A stretch of 64,000 bases of DNA. It comes from Faecalicatena orotica. GTDB lineage: Bacteria > Bacillota > Clostridia > Lachnospirales > Lachnospiraceae. Shown piece by piece: positions 9,338-17,390 of the stretch. The stretch covers positions 1 through 64,000 of the forward strand of contig NZ_QGDL01000008.1 in the NCBI RefSeq assembly GCF_003149245.1. The letters run 5' to 3'. The notes under the pieces were generated by a model that saw nothing but the letters and a program-made list of their open reading frames with translations, was not told the origin of the DNA and made no database searches. A program made the translations under genes and the position numbers. Position 1 is the first letter of the stretch. Every line of letters starts with the position of its first letter.

Positions 9338-10774
9338 ATGAATGAGCAGGTATTAAAAAGCCAGGAGCTGTTTCATAATAAACCAGTATGGAAGGCAGTC
9401 TTTTCCCTGGCTGTGCCTTCCTGTATCACCATACTCATTATGGTATTTTACAACATGGCGGATATGTTTTTTATCGGACAGCTGGGAGATGCAGCCCAGG
9501 TGGCAGCGGTATCCGTAGTTGGGCCGGTATTTTCACTTGTAATGGCCGTGGCAACGATGATTGGCGTAGGCGGCTGTTCTGTCATTGCAGGTGCTTCCGG
9601 GGAAGGAGACATAGAAAAAGCAAAAATATGTTCAAGTGTATGTTGTCTGGCAACATTAATATTCGGTATAATCTGTCTGGCCGGAATTGCGGCAGGTGCA
9701 AAGCCTTTGCTGCATTTTCTTGGGGCAGGTGAAGAAATCATACCCTATGCAGAAACGTATATGAAGACCCTTACATTTGGTGTGCCATTTATGCTCTTTT
9801 CGACTGCTATGGCATGTATCCTCCGGGCAGACGGTGCGATTAAAGAAGGACTGCTTGGAAACATGGCGGGAACGGTACTGAATATTATTCTGGATCCCAT
9901 ACTAATTCTTGGGTTCCATATGGGTGTAAGCGGGGCGGCAGTCGCGACTGTAACCGGGAATTTGGTCAGCAGCATATTTTATATTTATTATATTATAAAA
10001 AAGGCAGATGTCTTAACCATTTCACCTATTTACGCCCGCAAAAATCCCAAAGTCATTTTTCATATTATGGCCGTGGGCCTTCCGAATGGGATCAGCGGAC
10101 TGCTGTCCGGATTTGCCTCCACATTTGCCAACCAGCTCCTTGCAGGTTATGGAACCAATGCCATTGCTGCTATGGCGGCAGCGGGTAAAGCGACCATGAT
10201 CATCGGCATGATCCAGATGGGAATCTGCATGGGTGTACAGCCACTGATGGCTTACAACTACGGATCAAACAATCTGGCCCGGTTAAAAGAAATCCTGCAA
10301 AAGGTGGGACTGCTTACATTTTTACTCGGCCTGTTTGCAGCTGCTGCAAGCTTTCTTGCCAGACATGAACTGATTGGACTGTTTCTAAAGAACACAGATG
10401 CAATAGCAATGGGAGAAAGCATGCTCCTGTTTTTGGTCATAGCAAGCCCGGTTGTCGGTTTTTATTACCTCAGCACCAGCTTTTTGCAGGCAGCCGGAAA
10501 TGCAATGGCCGCCACAGGGGTCTCTCTTCTAAGACAGGGGGTTTTGTTGATTCCATCCCTATATTTCATGAACCGGATATTAGGCTTTACGGGGATCGCA
10601 GCAGCACATACCGTGGCAGACGGGGTGTCGGCAGGAATTGCATTTGGTATATGTCTCTGGCGGTACCATATGCTCATGAAAAAACAGGTAAAAAAGGACG
10701 ATATTCCGGTAACTCCTTTAATTATTGAACATAATCCCGAGAAAAATAACACAGAAAAACACGCTCTATTATAA
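9338..10774 (+). CDS. MATE-family efflux transporter
   Basis: A 478-residue multidrug and toxin extrusion protein with 12 predicted TM segments in two homologous halves. The first half opens with PVWKAVFSLAVPSCITILIM and contains the MADMFFIGQLGD motif; the second half opens at about residue 240. These Na+ or H+ coupled exporters remove cationic compounds. Start ATG 9338 follows GGAGGT. It is the first gene of a likely three-gene run with the isomerase and glycosidase (gaps of 35 and 33 bases). That is an unusual place for a MATE pump and suggests it exports a product or aglycone of glycoside breakdown (inference). Confidence 0.9.
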   Translation: MNEQVLKSQELFHNKPVWKAVFSLAVPSCITILIMVFYNMADMFFIGQLGDAAQVAAVSVVGPVFSLVMAVATMIGVGGCSVIAGASGEGDIEKAKICSSVCCLATLIFGIICLAGIAAGAKPLLHFLGAGEEIIPYAETYMKTLTFGVPFMLFSTAMACILRADGAIKEGLLGNMAGTVLNIILDPILILGFHMGVSGAAVATVTGNLVSSIFYIYYIIKKADVLTISPIYARKNPKVIFHIMAVGLPNGISGLLSGFASTFANQLLAGYGTNAIAAMAAAGKATMIIGMIQMGICMGVQPLMAYNYGSNNLARLKEILQKVGLLTFLLGLFAAAASFLARHELIGLFLKNTDAIAMGESMLLFLVIASPVVGFYYLSTSFLQAAGNAMAATGVSLLRQGVLLIPSLYFMNRILGFTGIAAAHTVADGVSAGIAFGICLWRYHMLMKKQVKKDDIPVTPLIIEHNPEKNNTEKHALL

Positions 10775-10809
10775 AATTCATATATACGAAGGGAGATGGA
10801 CTATACAAA

Positions 10810-11658
10810 ATGGCATTAAAAGCAGTTCAGCAGATTATGCTGGGAACGGTAACAAAAAATGAAAAGCAGGCAGTGGAGACATTAGATGCGGTCAGGAGAG
10901 CCGGATATGACGGAATCGAATTAAACGGGTTTATGATCCGTCCGACTTCTTTTCTCGTGCGGATGATGACCCAGATGGCAGGGATGCCCGTAGGAAAAGG
11001 CGGCGGCCTCGACTGGGCCAAATTAGTAAAGCAAGCCGGGCTGTCTGTTGTCAGCATACATGAAGATTTAGGAACGATAAAAAGAGAACCAGAAACTGTG
11101 ATTGAGGAGGCAAAAAATTTCGGTACAGACAAGATTGTCATTACAGGTATGTACCGGTTTGACTATTCCGATAAAGAAGCTGTTCTTCATCTGGCAGAAG
11201 ATCTGAATCAGGCGGGAGAACGGCTAAAAAAGGATCATATTTCCCTTTTATACCATAACCACAATTGTGAATTCCGGAAAGTGGAGAATGGAAAAACGGC
11301 ATTTGACTTAATTACGGAAGAAACAAATCCGGAATATGTGAATTTTGAATTCGATTCCTACTGGCCGGCGGAGGCCGGGGTTTCCCCAATTACGCTCATG
11401 GAAATGCTGGGAAACAGGATGAAACTGTACCATATAAATGACCGGGGTACGAGGGCACATGGCCCATCCATGACCCCGATCTTAAAATCCGACAGCATGG
11501 AACTGGGATATGGCAATCTGAATCTGGAGGAATTAATAGAACAGGCAAAAAAAGTAAATGTAGATGCCGTGATTTTAGAAAGCCACAAAAACTGGGTTGA
11601 TAAATCACCTGTAAAATCCCTGCAAGTCAGTGCGGAATTTTTAAAGATGCATTTATAA
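10810..11658 (+). CDS. Sugar phosphate isomerase/epimerase-like TIM barrel protein
   Basis: A 282-residue AP-endonuclease-2-type TIM barrel (IolE/xylose-isomerase-like superfamily). Recognisable positions: AGYDGIELNG at about 35, VVSIHED near 80, LLYHNHNCEF at about 145, a FEFDSYWPAEAG strand and HINDRG at about 210, and a late VILESH. The histidines and acids in these strands are the usual metal ligands. Members isomerise, epimerise or dehydrate sugars and inositols. The exact reaction is not assignable. It sits between the MATE pump and the glycosidase, presumably acting on the released sugar. Confidence 0.85.
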   Translation: MALKAVQQIMLGTVTKNEKQAVETLDAVRRAGYDGIELNGFMIRPTSFLVRMMTQMAGMPVGKGGGLDWAKLVKQAGLSVVSIHEDLGTIKREPETVIEEAKNFGTDKIVITGMYRFDYSDKEAVLHLAEDLNQAGERLKKDHISLLYHNHNCEFRKVENGKTAFDLITEETNPEYVNFEFDSYWPAEAGVSPITLMEMLGNRMKLYHINDRGTRAHGPSMTPILKSDSMELGYGNLNLEELIEQAKKVNVDAVILESHKNWVDKSPVKSLQVSAEFLKMHL

Positions 11659-11691
11659 TCATGTATTCTTCAAAGAAAGGTATAAGGATCT

Positions 11692-14343
11692 ATGAATCAG
11701 ACTATCGAAAAAATATTAAATGGAAACTGGGATAACCATATCCTGCCCTTTTTCTGGCAGCACGGGGAATCAGAAAGCACAATACGCGGAATGATGGCGG
11801 CCATACACGGGGCAAACTGCGGGGCAGTCTGCATAGAGAGCAGGCCCCACCCTGATTTCTGCGGCCCGAAATGGTGGCAGGACATGGATATCATTCTGGA
11901 TGAGGCGCGCAAACGGAATATGAAAGTGTGGATACTGGATGACAGCCATTTCCCCACCGGGTTTGCCAACGGCGCTGTACTTCAGGCCGTGGATGGATTG
12001 TGCAAACAGAATCTATTCTGCAATACACTGGAACTAACGGGCAGCGCCGGAATACAGTGCATCCAACTGCGGGAACAGGGATTAATGGATGCACCGGAAA
12101 GAGAAAATGTCTCTGCAATGGAGGCGATGTATTTTAACCAGCCACCGGCAAGGGTATTCAGCCATGATACCGATATCATTCTGAGTGTCACTGCACGAAT
12201 GGAAGACGGCACAATTCTTGACCTCACCGGGCAGGCCCGAAAAGAAACTGTCACTTTTGAAAAGGCACCGGGCAGGTGCCGGTTAAGTGTTATCACAGCA
12301 AGTCATAACAGCGGGTATCATCGTGACTACATAAATGTCACGGAAAAGGACAGCTGCAAATTATTAATTGATACGGTATATGAAGCCCACTACGAGCATT
12401 ATGCCGCAGATTTCGGAAATACAATTGCTGGATTTTTCTCCGATGAGCCGGAATTGGGAAACGGTTTTTTATACAATAAAGAAAACCTGTTAGGGTGCCG
12501 CCAGGACCTGCCCTGGGGAAAAACCCTTCAGGAAAGAATCGCGGCCCGGCTGGGAACAGGATGGGAGCAGAAGCTTTCCGCACTTTGGAGTCAGGAAACG
12601 GATTCGGAGACATCACTGGCGCATTATGTGTATATGGATGAACTGACCAGCCTTGTCAGAGAAAGTTTCAGCTGGCAGATCGGAGACTGGTGCCGAAAAC
12701 ACCACGTGTCTTATATCGGGCATGTCATTGAAGACGACGGCCAGCACTGCAGGACCGGCTCCAGCCTCGGGCATTATTTCAGAGGCCTTGAGGGACAGGA
12801 CATGGCAGGAATCGACGATATTGGCGGGCAGGTACTGCCGCAGGGAGAAGATGAGCCGAAAGTAAATCATATGCGTCAGCCGCGAAACGGAGAATTTTAC
12901 CACTATGGCCTTGCCAAACTGGCACAGAGTGCGGCTGCAATCGAACCACTGAAAAAAGGAAATTCGATGTGTGAAATCTTTGGGAACTACGGATGGCAGG
13001 AAGGCGTAAAACTGGAAAAATATCTGGCAGACCACTTTTTAGTGCGGGGGATTAACTACTTCGTACCTCATGCGTTTAGCGGGAAGGACTTCCCGGACCC
13101 GGACTGCCCGCCGCATTTTTATGCACACGGACACAATCCACAGTACCGCCATTTCGGGGAACTGATGAATTACATGAATCGTGCAGCCACGATCACCAGC
13201 TCCGGGAAACATCAGGTACCGGCAGCTATCCTTTACCACGGGGAAGCCGAATGGTGTGACAAAGACGCCATGCCGTTTGAAAAACCACTGCGCGTACTTT
13301 ATGACCGCCAGATTGACTGCCATGTGATCCCCGCCGACGTTTTCGCAAAACCGGAATTTTACAAAGCCCGGACAGGGAACCCCTTTCTGGTAAACGGACA
13401 GGAATATCACATACTGATTGTTCCCGGATGCCGCCGGATTCCAGAAGCCGCAGCTCTGGGGCTGGCAGAACTGAAAAAGGCCGGGCTTTCTGTAATTTTT
13501 GCAGATAGAAAGCCAACAGCTCTTTGTGATAGAGAAGGCGGGCTGCCAGAAATTCTGCTGGAATGCCCTGAGGTACCTCTTGGCAGTCTCGCAGATGCCG
13601 TATCTGCCCGCGAACTGCCTGCACCACTGTTGGAGCCGTCGAATGACAGAATCCGCATTCTGCATATTTTGGGGGACACTCCGGTTTTTATGATCGTAAA
13701 TGAGGGAACAGAAGTGTACGAAGGCGCGATTTATCTGCCAGGAATCTATGGAGATGCATATTTGTATGATGCATGGTCCAACCGCGCAGAAACTGCAGAT
13801 GCAGCTGCGATGAACGGTGGCCTGAAAATCAATATAAAGCTAGTACCACTAAAAAGTTCTTTTATTGTATGCGGAGAGTACACCGAAAATTTATATGCTC
13901 CAACGGCTTCTTTGGGAAATGAAATTACTCTTGCAGATTGGAAACGTTCCACATGCGAGGGGGCATCCTATCCTGCATTCGGACCCGCCAAAGGACTTGT
14001 TTTGCCAGACAAGCTTGCTGAGGAACAGCCGGAATTCTCCGGGTTTGTAAGATACGAAACACATTTCAGCCTTGAAAAAAACAGTGCCTTAAAACTTATA
14101 ATTACTGATGCAGCAGAGGGTGTGGAGGTATTTTTAAACGGAGTCAGCGCAGGGATTCAGATTGTGCCTGACTATATCTATGAATTGTCCGGGAGAGAAG
14201 GGGAGAATACTTTGCGGATCGAAGTAGCTACCACGTTAGAACGGCAATGCTATCCACTACTGGAAGGATACCGGAAAATGCTGGCAGTTCCACCGGCTGG
14301 GGGAAGCGGCATCACAGGGGAAGTTCATTTATACCGGATATAA
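11692..14343 (+). CDS. GH106-like glycoside hydrolase (alpha-L-rhamnosidase-related)
   Basis: An 883-residue protein without a signal peptide, so a cytoplasmic enzyme acting on imported glycosides. It begins with a region typical of the GH106-like clan (ILPFFWQHGE, IESRPHPDFCGPKWW, VWILDDSHFPTGFANG). An acidic FFSDEPELG motif near residue 245 is a candidate catalytic site. The C-terminus (about 780-883) looks like a galactose-binding jelly-roll (VEVFLNGVSAG, NTLRIEVATTLE). Known GH106 enzymes remove alpha-L-rhamnose from plant glycans; related proteins have other or unknown specificities. With the symporter, isomerase-like protein and AraC regulator it forms a glycoside-use locus. Family level is fairly sure, substrate is not. 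Confidence 0.7.
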   Translation: MNQTIEKILNGNWDNHILPFFWQHGESESTIRGMMAAIHGANCGAVCIESRPHPDFCGPKWWQDMDIILDEARKRNMKVWILDDSHFPTGFANGAVLQAVDGLCKQNLFCNTLELTGSAGIQCIQLREQGLMDAPERENVSAMEAMYFNQPPARVFSHDTDIILSVTARMEDGTILDLTGQARKETVTFEKAPGRCRLSVITASHNSGYHRDYINVTEKDSCKLLIDTVYEAHYEHYAADFGNTIAGFFSDEPELGNGFLYNKENLLGCRQDLPWGKTLQERIAARLGTGWEQKLSALWSQETDSETSLAHYVYMDELTSLVRESFSWQIGDWCRKHHVSYIGHVIEDDGQHCRTGSSLGHYFRGLEGQDMAGIDDIGGQVLPQGEDEPKVNHMRQPRNGEFYHYGLAKLAQSAAAIEPLKKGNSMCEIFGNYGWQEGVKLEKYLADHFLVRGINYFVPHAFSGKDFPDPDCPPHFYAHGHNPQYRHFGELMNYMNRAATITSSGKHQVPAAILYHGEAEWCDKDAMPFEKPLRVLYDRQIDCHVIPADVFAKPEFYKARTGNPFLVNGQEYHILIVPGCRRIPEAAALGLAELKKAGLSVIFADRKPTALCDREGGLPEILLECPEVPLGSLADAVSARELPAPLLEPSNDRIRILHILGDTPVFMIVNEGTEVYEGAIYLPGIYGDAYLYDAWSNRAETADAAAMNGGLKINIKLVPLKSSFIVCGEYTENLYAPTASLGNEITLADWKRSTCEGASYPAFGPAKGLVLPDKLAEEQPEFSGFVRYETHFSLEKNSALKLIITDAAEGVEVFLNGVSAGIQIVPDYIYELSGREGENTLRIEVATTLERQCYPLLEGYRKMLAVPPAGGSGITGEVHLYRI

Positions 14344-14359
14344 GCAAATACCTCGCAGT

Positions 14360-14399
14360 AGCAACCAAAGTCAGGCAGGCTTGACCTTGGCTTGTTGCT
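14360..14399. terminator. Imperfect hairpin after the glycosidase gene
   Basis: AGCAACC (14360-14366) pairs with GTTGCT (14394-14399), and an inner imperfect stem (CCAAAGTCAGGC with GCTTGACCTTGG) has two mismatches. There is no strong T-run on the plus strand (GCAGGAATAAAAAG follows). It may be a weak terminator for the glycosidase operon, or serve the minus-strand Rpn units ending nearby. Confidence 0.4.
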
Positions 14400-14421
14400 C
14401 GCAGGAATAAAAAGAGAAGGA

Positions 14422-14725
14422 AGTCCTTCTTCAATGAAGCAATAAGCTCCTGTATAGTCTCAACAGATTCCTCCAGTTCATCAGCAATTTCTTCCGGACT
14501 TTTTCCCTTAGACAGTTTCTTTTTTTAAAGTTCAATTAACTTATCCTCACGCCCTTCCTCTCTGCCCCGGCTCAGCCCTTCGGTATATGCCTCTTCACGC
14601 TGTACCTCGATGTCCATATCATAATCATATTCGGCTATCAGCATATTGATCCCCCCACTGCCTTTCTTTTTTAGATAGTCTGCGAGAATACCGGAATCTA
14701 TGTATGCATTGTTTGCAGGTAGCAA
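14422..14725 (-). pseudogene. Degenerate C-terminal copy of an Rpn nuclease gene (tandem copy 1)
   Basis: On the minus strand this segment repeats the last ~95 codons of the neighbouring Rpn gene (IDSGILADYLKKKGS onward). Compared with the other copies it has a premature stop: CAGTTA (Gln-Leu) has become CTTTAA, ending the frame after DKLIEL at 14525. The sequence after the stop still matches codon for codon without indels. The Shine-Dalgarno before the internal ATG (14642-14644) is altered from GAGGTGATC to GGGGGGATC. At best a 39-residue peptide (14644 down to 14525) could be made. It appears to be a decayed member of the tandem array. Confidence 0.75.
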
Positions 14726-14742
14726 GAAATAACTAGTAGACT

Positions 14743-14961
14743 TTAGTAGGAGTCCTTCTTCAAAGAAGCAATTAACTCCTGTATAGTTTCAACAGATTCC
14801 TCCAGTTCATCAGCAATTTCTTCCGGACTTTTTCCTTTAGACAGTTTCTTTTTTAACTGCTCAATTAATTTATCCTCTCTGCCCCGGCTCAGCCCTTCGA
14901 TATATGCTTCCTCACGCTGTACCTCGATGTCCATATCATAATCATATTCGGCTATCAGCAT
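14743..14961 (-). CDS. Stand-alone Rpn C-terminal small protein (RpnS-like, tandem copy 2)
   Basis: A 72-residue protein from MLIAEYDYDMDIEVQREEAY to a helical, Lys/Glu-rich tail. It is the same as the C-terminus of the adjacent full-length Rpn proteins, but without any nuclease domain upstream. The ATG at 14959-14961 is preceded on the minus strand by GAGGTGATC and a 3-nt gap, a nine-base match to the 16S anti-Shine-Dalgarno. The frame can be extended upstream to a TTG at 15042, but that codon lacks a ribosome binding site. In E. coli Rpn systems short C-terminal products made from internal starts inhibit the full-length nuclease. Here the same part has its own copy. Function as an inhibitor is inference. 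Confidence 0.55.
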   Translation of the reverse strand: MLIAEYDYDMDIEVQREEAYIEGLSRGREDKLIEQLKKKLSKGKSPEEIADELEESVETIQELIASLKKDSY

Positions 14962-15059
14962 ATTGATCACCTCACTGCCTTTCTTTTTTAGATAGTCTTC
15001 GAGAATACCGGAATCTATGTATGCATTGTTTGTAGGTAGCAAGAAATAACTAGTAGACT

Positions 15060-15290
15060 TTAGTAGGAGTCCTTCTTTAAGGAAGCGATTAGCTCCTGTA
15101 TAGTCTCAACAGATTCCTCCAGTTCACCAGCAATTTCTTCCGGACTTTTTCCCTTAGACAGTTTCTTTTTTAACTGTTCAATTAACTTATCCTCTCGACC
15201 CTCCTCTCTGCCACGGCTCAGCCCTTCGGTATATGCCTCTTCACGCTGTACCTCGATGTCCATGTCATAATCATATTCGGCTATCAGCAT
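15060..15290 (-). CDS. Predicted internal small protein within Rpn copy A (RpnS-like)
   Basis: An in-frame ATG at 15288-15290 would give a 76-residue product equal to the Rpn C-terminus (MLIAEYDYDMD to LKKDSY). It is preceded on the minus strand by GAGGTGATC-AAT-ATG, with eight bases from the GAGG core to the ATG, an optimal spacing. Internal initiation giving an antitoxin is established for E. coli Rpn genes (intragenic RpnS proteins). In this family it is inference based on the initiation signal. The product is predicted to be helical: an acidic first part, then a GREEGRED repeat and a Lys-rich coiled region. Confidence 0.5.
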   Translation of the reverse strand: MLIAEYDYDMDIEVQREEAYTEGLSRGREEGREDKLIEQLKKKLSKGKSPEEIAGELEESVETIQELIASLKKDSY

Positions 15291-15962
15291 ATTGATCACC
15301 TCACTGCCTTTCTTTTTTAGATAGTCTGCGAGAATACCGGAATCTATGCACTGCTCGATGGTATGTTTGAAGGCATCGCTGTCCCCTTTTGCCTGATAAT
15401 CCCGTAAGATATCAACGAACTGCCCGTATTCCTTCAGAACCCTGCATTTATCCAGAACCTTATGCTGCTGGGCGGGATTGATATTGATCACTTTTACTTC
15501 CAGGTCAAGCATAGGGGGACCATCCTGAACCATATAGGCATCCGAAAGTTTTAGGACCTTTTCATTTACCCAGTCTTTCTCGCCATTGTAGAACGTGTAA
15601 AACTCAGGCTTTGGAAGCTCTACCAACTTTTTCTTATACCTGTCCCTGACCGGAACAATCTTCTCATACGCCCGCCCGATGTACATCAGGCTCCGAAGCG
15701 GCATATTCTCATTGATGGTAGACTGGTGTTCCCCGAACACCATGACCTTCCCGCCAACCCCGAAAGAGACATCATTCTTGAAGTTTAGATACAGGATATC
15801 GTCTACGCGTATCTTCTGTATCGAGGTTCCTTCGGGCAGCGGCTCATCATGCAACGCATTATATAGAGAGATCTCGTTCTCTTCCGCCCGTGCATCTTCG
15901 AAGAATAGATCTACAAACATACTGTTCTTGTATTCTCTGTTTTCTTTTACTGTCATAAGCAC
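15060..15962 (-). CDS. Rpn-family PD-(D/E)XK nuclease (copy A)
   Basis: A 300-residue member of the Rpn family (recombination-promoting nuclease/putative transposase; PDDEXK_2-type fold). The N-terminal nuclease part shows KNSMFVDLFF, the LYNALHDEPLPEGT motif, an NFKNDVSFGVGG strand, and FGEHQSTINENMPLR as the E-x-Q catalytic strand near residue 80. A mid-protein IEQCIDSGILADYLKKK segment and a charged helical C-terminus follow. Related E. coli Rpn proteins are DNA endonucleases that act as toxic anti-phage factors. The gene has a sigma-A promoter at 16056-16084 and a leader of about 90 bases with hairpins. It contains an internal start (see 15060-15290). It is nearly identical in layout to copy B. 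Confidence 0.85.
   Translation of the reverse strand: MLMTVKENREYKNSMFVDLFFEDARAEENEISLYNALHDEPLPEGTSIQKIRVDDILYLNFKNDVSFGVGGKVMVFGEHQSTINENMPLRSLMYIGRAYEKIVPVRDRYKKKLVELPKPEFYTFYNGEKDWVNEKVLKLSDAYMVQDGPPMLDLEVKVININPAQQHKVLDKCRVLKEYGQFVDILRDYQAKGDSDAFKHTIEQCIDSGILADYLKKKGSEVINMLIAEYDYDMDIEVQREEAYTEGLSRGREEGREDKLIEQLKKKLSKGKSPEEIAGELEESVETIQELIASLKKDSY
15294..15302 (-). promoter_or_regulatory. Internal Shine-Dalgarno inside Rpn copy A
   Basis: On the minus strand the bases read GAGGTGATC, complementary over nine positions to the usual 3' end of 16S rRNA (GATCACCTC). The same string lies at 14965-14973 (tandem copy 2) and 16631-16639 (copy B). It is changed to GGGGGGATC at 14648-14656 (decayed copy 1). 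Confidence 0.6.
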
Positions 15963-16363
15963 CCTCCTTTGTGCTTTGTTCCATTCACAGGAGAGGCTTG
16001 GTTTTTCTGGTAACTGCCTGTAGCTATTAAACAGTTACAATTTCCTTATACCTAGAGTATAAGAAATAAATCAAGTATAATCAAGCCCCTTCTTTATATA
16101 AACGGAACGTATTTTAGTGTGAACTGTTTGGTAAAAACGGGGGAATATTCCCTTTTAGATGGTCTATTTCCTGACCATTTGAATAAATGGATCCTTTTGT
16201 TTCATGGAAAGAATTTATCATGAAAGACAGATTAGACTCCCACTTCTATAGATGATGTAAAATAATTGTTAAACCCTAGTGAGAGTCCAAATTTTCCTAA
16301 ATAATGCTTCGTAAAGATAGAAGCTATGTACTTTTGTATTACAACCGCAGACACTCTCAGATT
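15963..16363. other. Leader and upstream region of Rpn copy A, no gene seen
   Basis: No coding sequence is visible. On the minus strand this region holds the mRNA leader with a GTAACTG/CAGTTAC inverted repeat (16010-16016 and 16032-16038), the promoter (16056-16084), a perfect GGGAATATTCCC palindrome (16141-16152), and two small inverted repeats: ATGGTC/GACCAT near 16160-16178 and CCATTT/AAATGG at 16175-16190. All but the last ~150 bases recur upstream of Rpn copy B, so they belong to the duplicated unit. Confidence 0.6.
16045..16084 (-). promoter_or_regulatory. Promoter of Rpn copy A with operator-like inverted repeat
   Basis: Minus strand: -35 TTGATT (plus 16079-16084), a 17-bp spacer, and -10 TATACT (16056-16061). 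A 7-bp inverted repeat, CTTATAC (16045-16051) and GTATAAG (16057-16063), spans the -10 and is a candidate repressor site. The same arrangement occurs before copy B. Confidence 0.7.
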
Positions 16364-16627
16364 TCAGGAGTCCTCCTTCATTGAATCAATAAGCTCCTGT
16401 ATAATCTCAACAGATTCCTCCAGTTCATCAGCAATTTCTTCCGGACTTTTTCCCTTGGACAGTTTCTTTTTTAATTGTTCAATTAACTTATAATTACAGC
16501 CTTCCTTATGTCCTTCTTCTCGTCCCTCTCTAAGGCCCTCTTCCCTGCCGCGGCTCAGCCCTTCGGTATATGCTTCCTCACGCTGTACCTCGATGTCCAT
16601 ATCATAATCATATTCGGCTATCAGCAT
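16364..16627 (-). CDS. Predicted internal small protein within Rpn copy B (RpnS-like)
   Basis: An internal in-frame ATG at 16625-16627 with GAGGTGATC (plus 16631-16639) upstream would give an 87-residue C-terminal product. It is longer than the 76 and 72 residues of the other copies because of the GREEG-type repeat expansion. If short and long forms pair with each other, this length difference could set specificity between copies (inference). Translation from this start is predicted only. Confidence 0.48.
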   Translation of the reverse strand: MLIAEYDYDMDIEVQREEAYTEGLSRGREEGLREGREEGHKEGCNYKLIEQLKKKLSKGKSPEEIADELEESVEIIQELIDSMKEDS

Positions 16628-17299
16628 ATTGATCACCTCACTGCCTTTCTTTTTTAGATAGTCTGCGAGAATACCGGAATCTATGCACTGCTCAATGGTA
16701 TGTTTGAAGGCATCGCCGTCCCCTTTCGCCTGATAATCCCGTAATATATCAACGAACTGTCCGTATTCCTTCAGAACCCTGCATTTTTCCAGAACCTCAT
16801 GCTGCTGTGCCGGGTTGATATTGATCACTTTTACTTCCAGATCAAGCATAGAGGGACCATCCTGAACTATATATGCATCCGAAAGTTTTAGGACCTTTTC
16901 TGTTACCCAGTCTTTCTCGCCGTTGTAGAACGTGTAAAACTCAGGCTTTGGCAGCTCTACCAGCTTTTTCTTATACCTGTCCCTGACCGGGACAATCTTC
17001 TCGTATGCCCGCCCGATGTACATCAGGCTCCGAAGCGGCATATTCTCATTGATGGTAGTCTGGTGTTCCCCGAACACCATGACCTTCCCGCCGACCCCGA
17101 AAGAGACATCATTCTTGAAGTTCAGATACAGGATATCATCTACGCGTATCTTCTGTATCGAGGTTCCTTCGGGCAGCGGTTCATCATGCAGTGCATTATA
17201 GAGAGATATATCATTTTGTTCCGCCAGTGCATCCTCGAAGAATAGGTCTACAAACATACTGTTCTTGTATTCTCTGTTTTCTTTTACTGTCATAAGCAC
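16364..17299 (-). CDS. Rpn-family PD-(D/E)XK nuclease (copy B)
   Basis: A 311-residue paralogue of copy A with the same N-terminal nuclease domain. The catalytic strand is FGEHQTTINENMPLR. Differences are scattered substitutions (for example EQNDI for EENEI) and a longer linker in the C-terminal part, where GREEGLREGREEGHKEG replaces GREEGRED. It has its own promoter and leader. The protein ends MKEDS, slightly shorter than copy A at the end. It lies upstream of copy A in the same direction, but each has its own promoter. The internal ATG and Shine-Dalgarno are kept. Confidence 0.85.
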   Translation of the reverse strand: MLMTVKENREYKNSMFVDLFFEDALAEQNDISLYNALHDEPLPEGTSIQKIRVDDILYLNFKNDVSFGVGGKVMVFGEHQTTINENMPLRSLMYIGRAYEKIVPVRDRYKKKLVELPKPEFYTFYNGEKDWVTEKVLKLSDAYIVQDGPSMLDLEVKVININPAQQHEVLEKCRVLKEYGQFVDILRDYQAKGDGDAFKHTIEQCIDSGILADYLKKKGSEVINMLIAEYDYDMDIEVQREEAYTEGLSRGREEGLREGREEGHKEGCNYKLIEQLKKKLSKGKSPEEIADELEESVEIIQELIDSMKEDS

Positions 17300-17390
17300 C
17301 CTCCTTTGTGCTTGGTTCCGTTCACAGGAGAGGCTTGGTTTCTTGGTAACTGCCTGTAGATTTTAAACAGTTACATTTTCTTATACATAA

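Larger units (their letters stand above)
14422..15347 (-). repeat. Tandem array of the Rpn gene 3' end (three units)
   Basis: The last ~275 bp of the Rpn gene plus a ~40-bp linker are repeated head to tail. The linker (starting TGTATGCATTGTTTG at 14701 and again at 15018) gives an exact period of 317 bp between units 2 and 3. Units 1 and 2 are offset by 329 bp because unit 1 keeps a 12-bp GREEGREDK-coding insert that unit 2 lacks. Unit 3 is the natural end of the intact gene. The junction is at the IDSGIL codons, where the intact gene reads CIDSGIL and the units read AYIDSGIL. Confidence 0.85.

Noticed and set aside
13039-13665. A 208-codon minus-strand frame opposite the glycosidase gene
   Set aside because: Overlaps a well-supported coding region and has no start signal or domain.
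14422-15347. Tandem repeats considered as a CRISPR array or other non-coding satellite
   Set aside because: The unit is 317-329 bp and codes for a known protein C-terminus; there are no short repeats with unique spacers.
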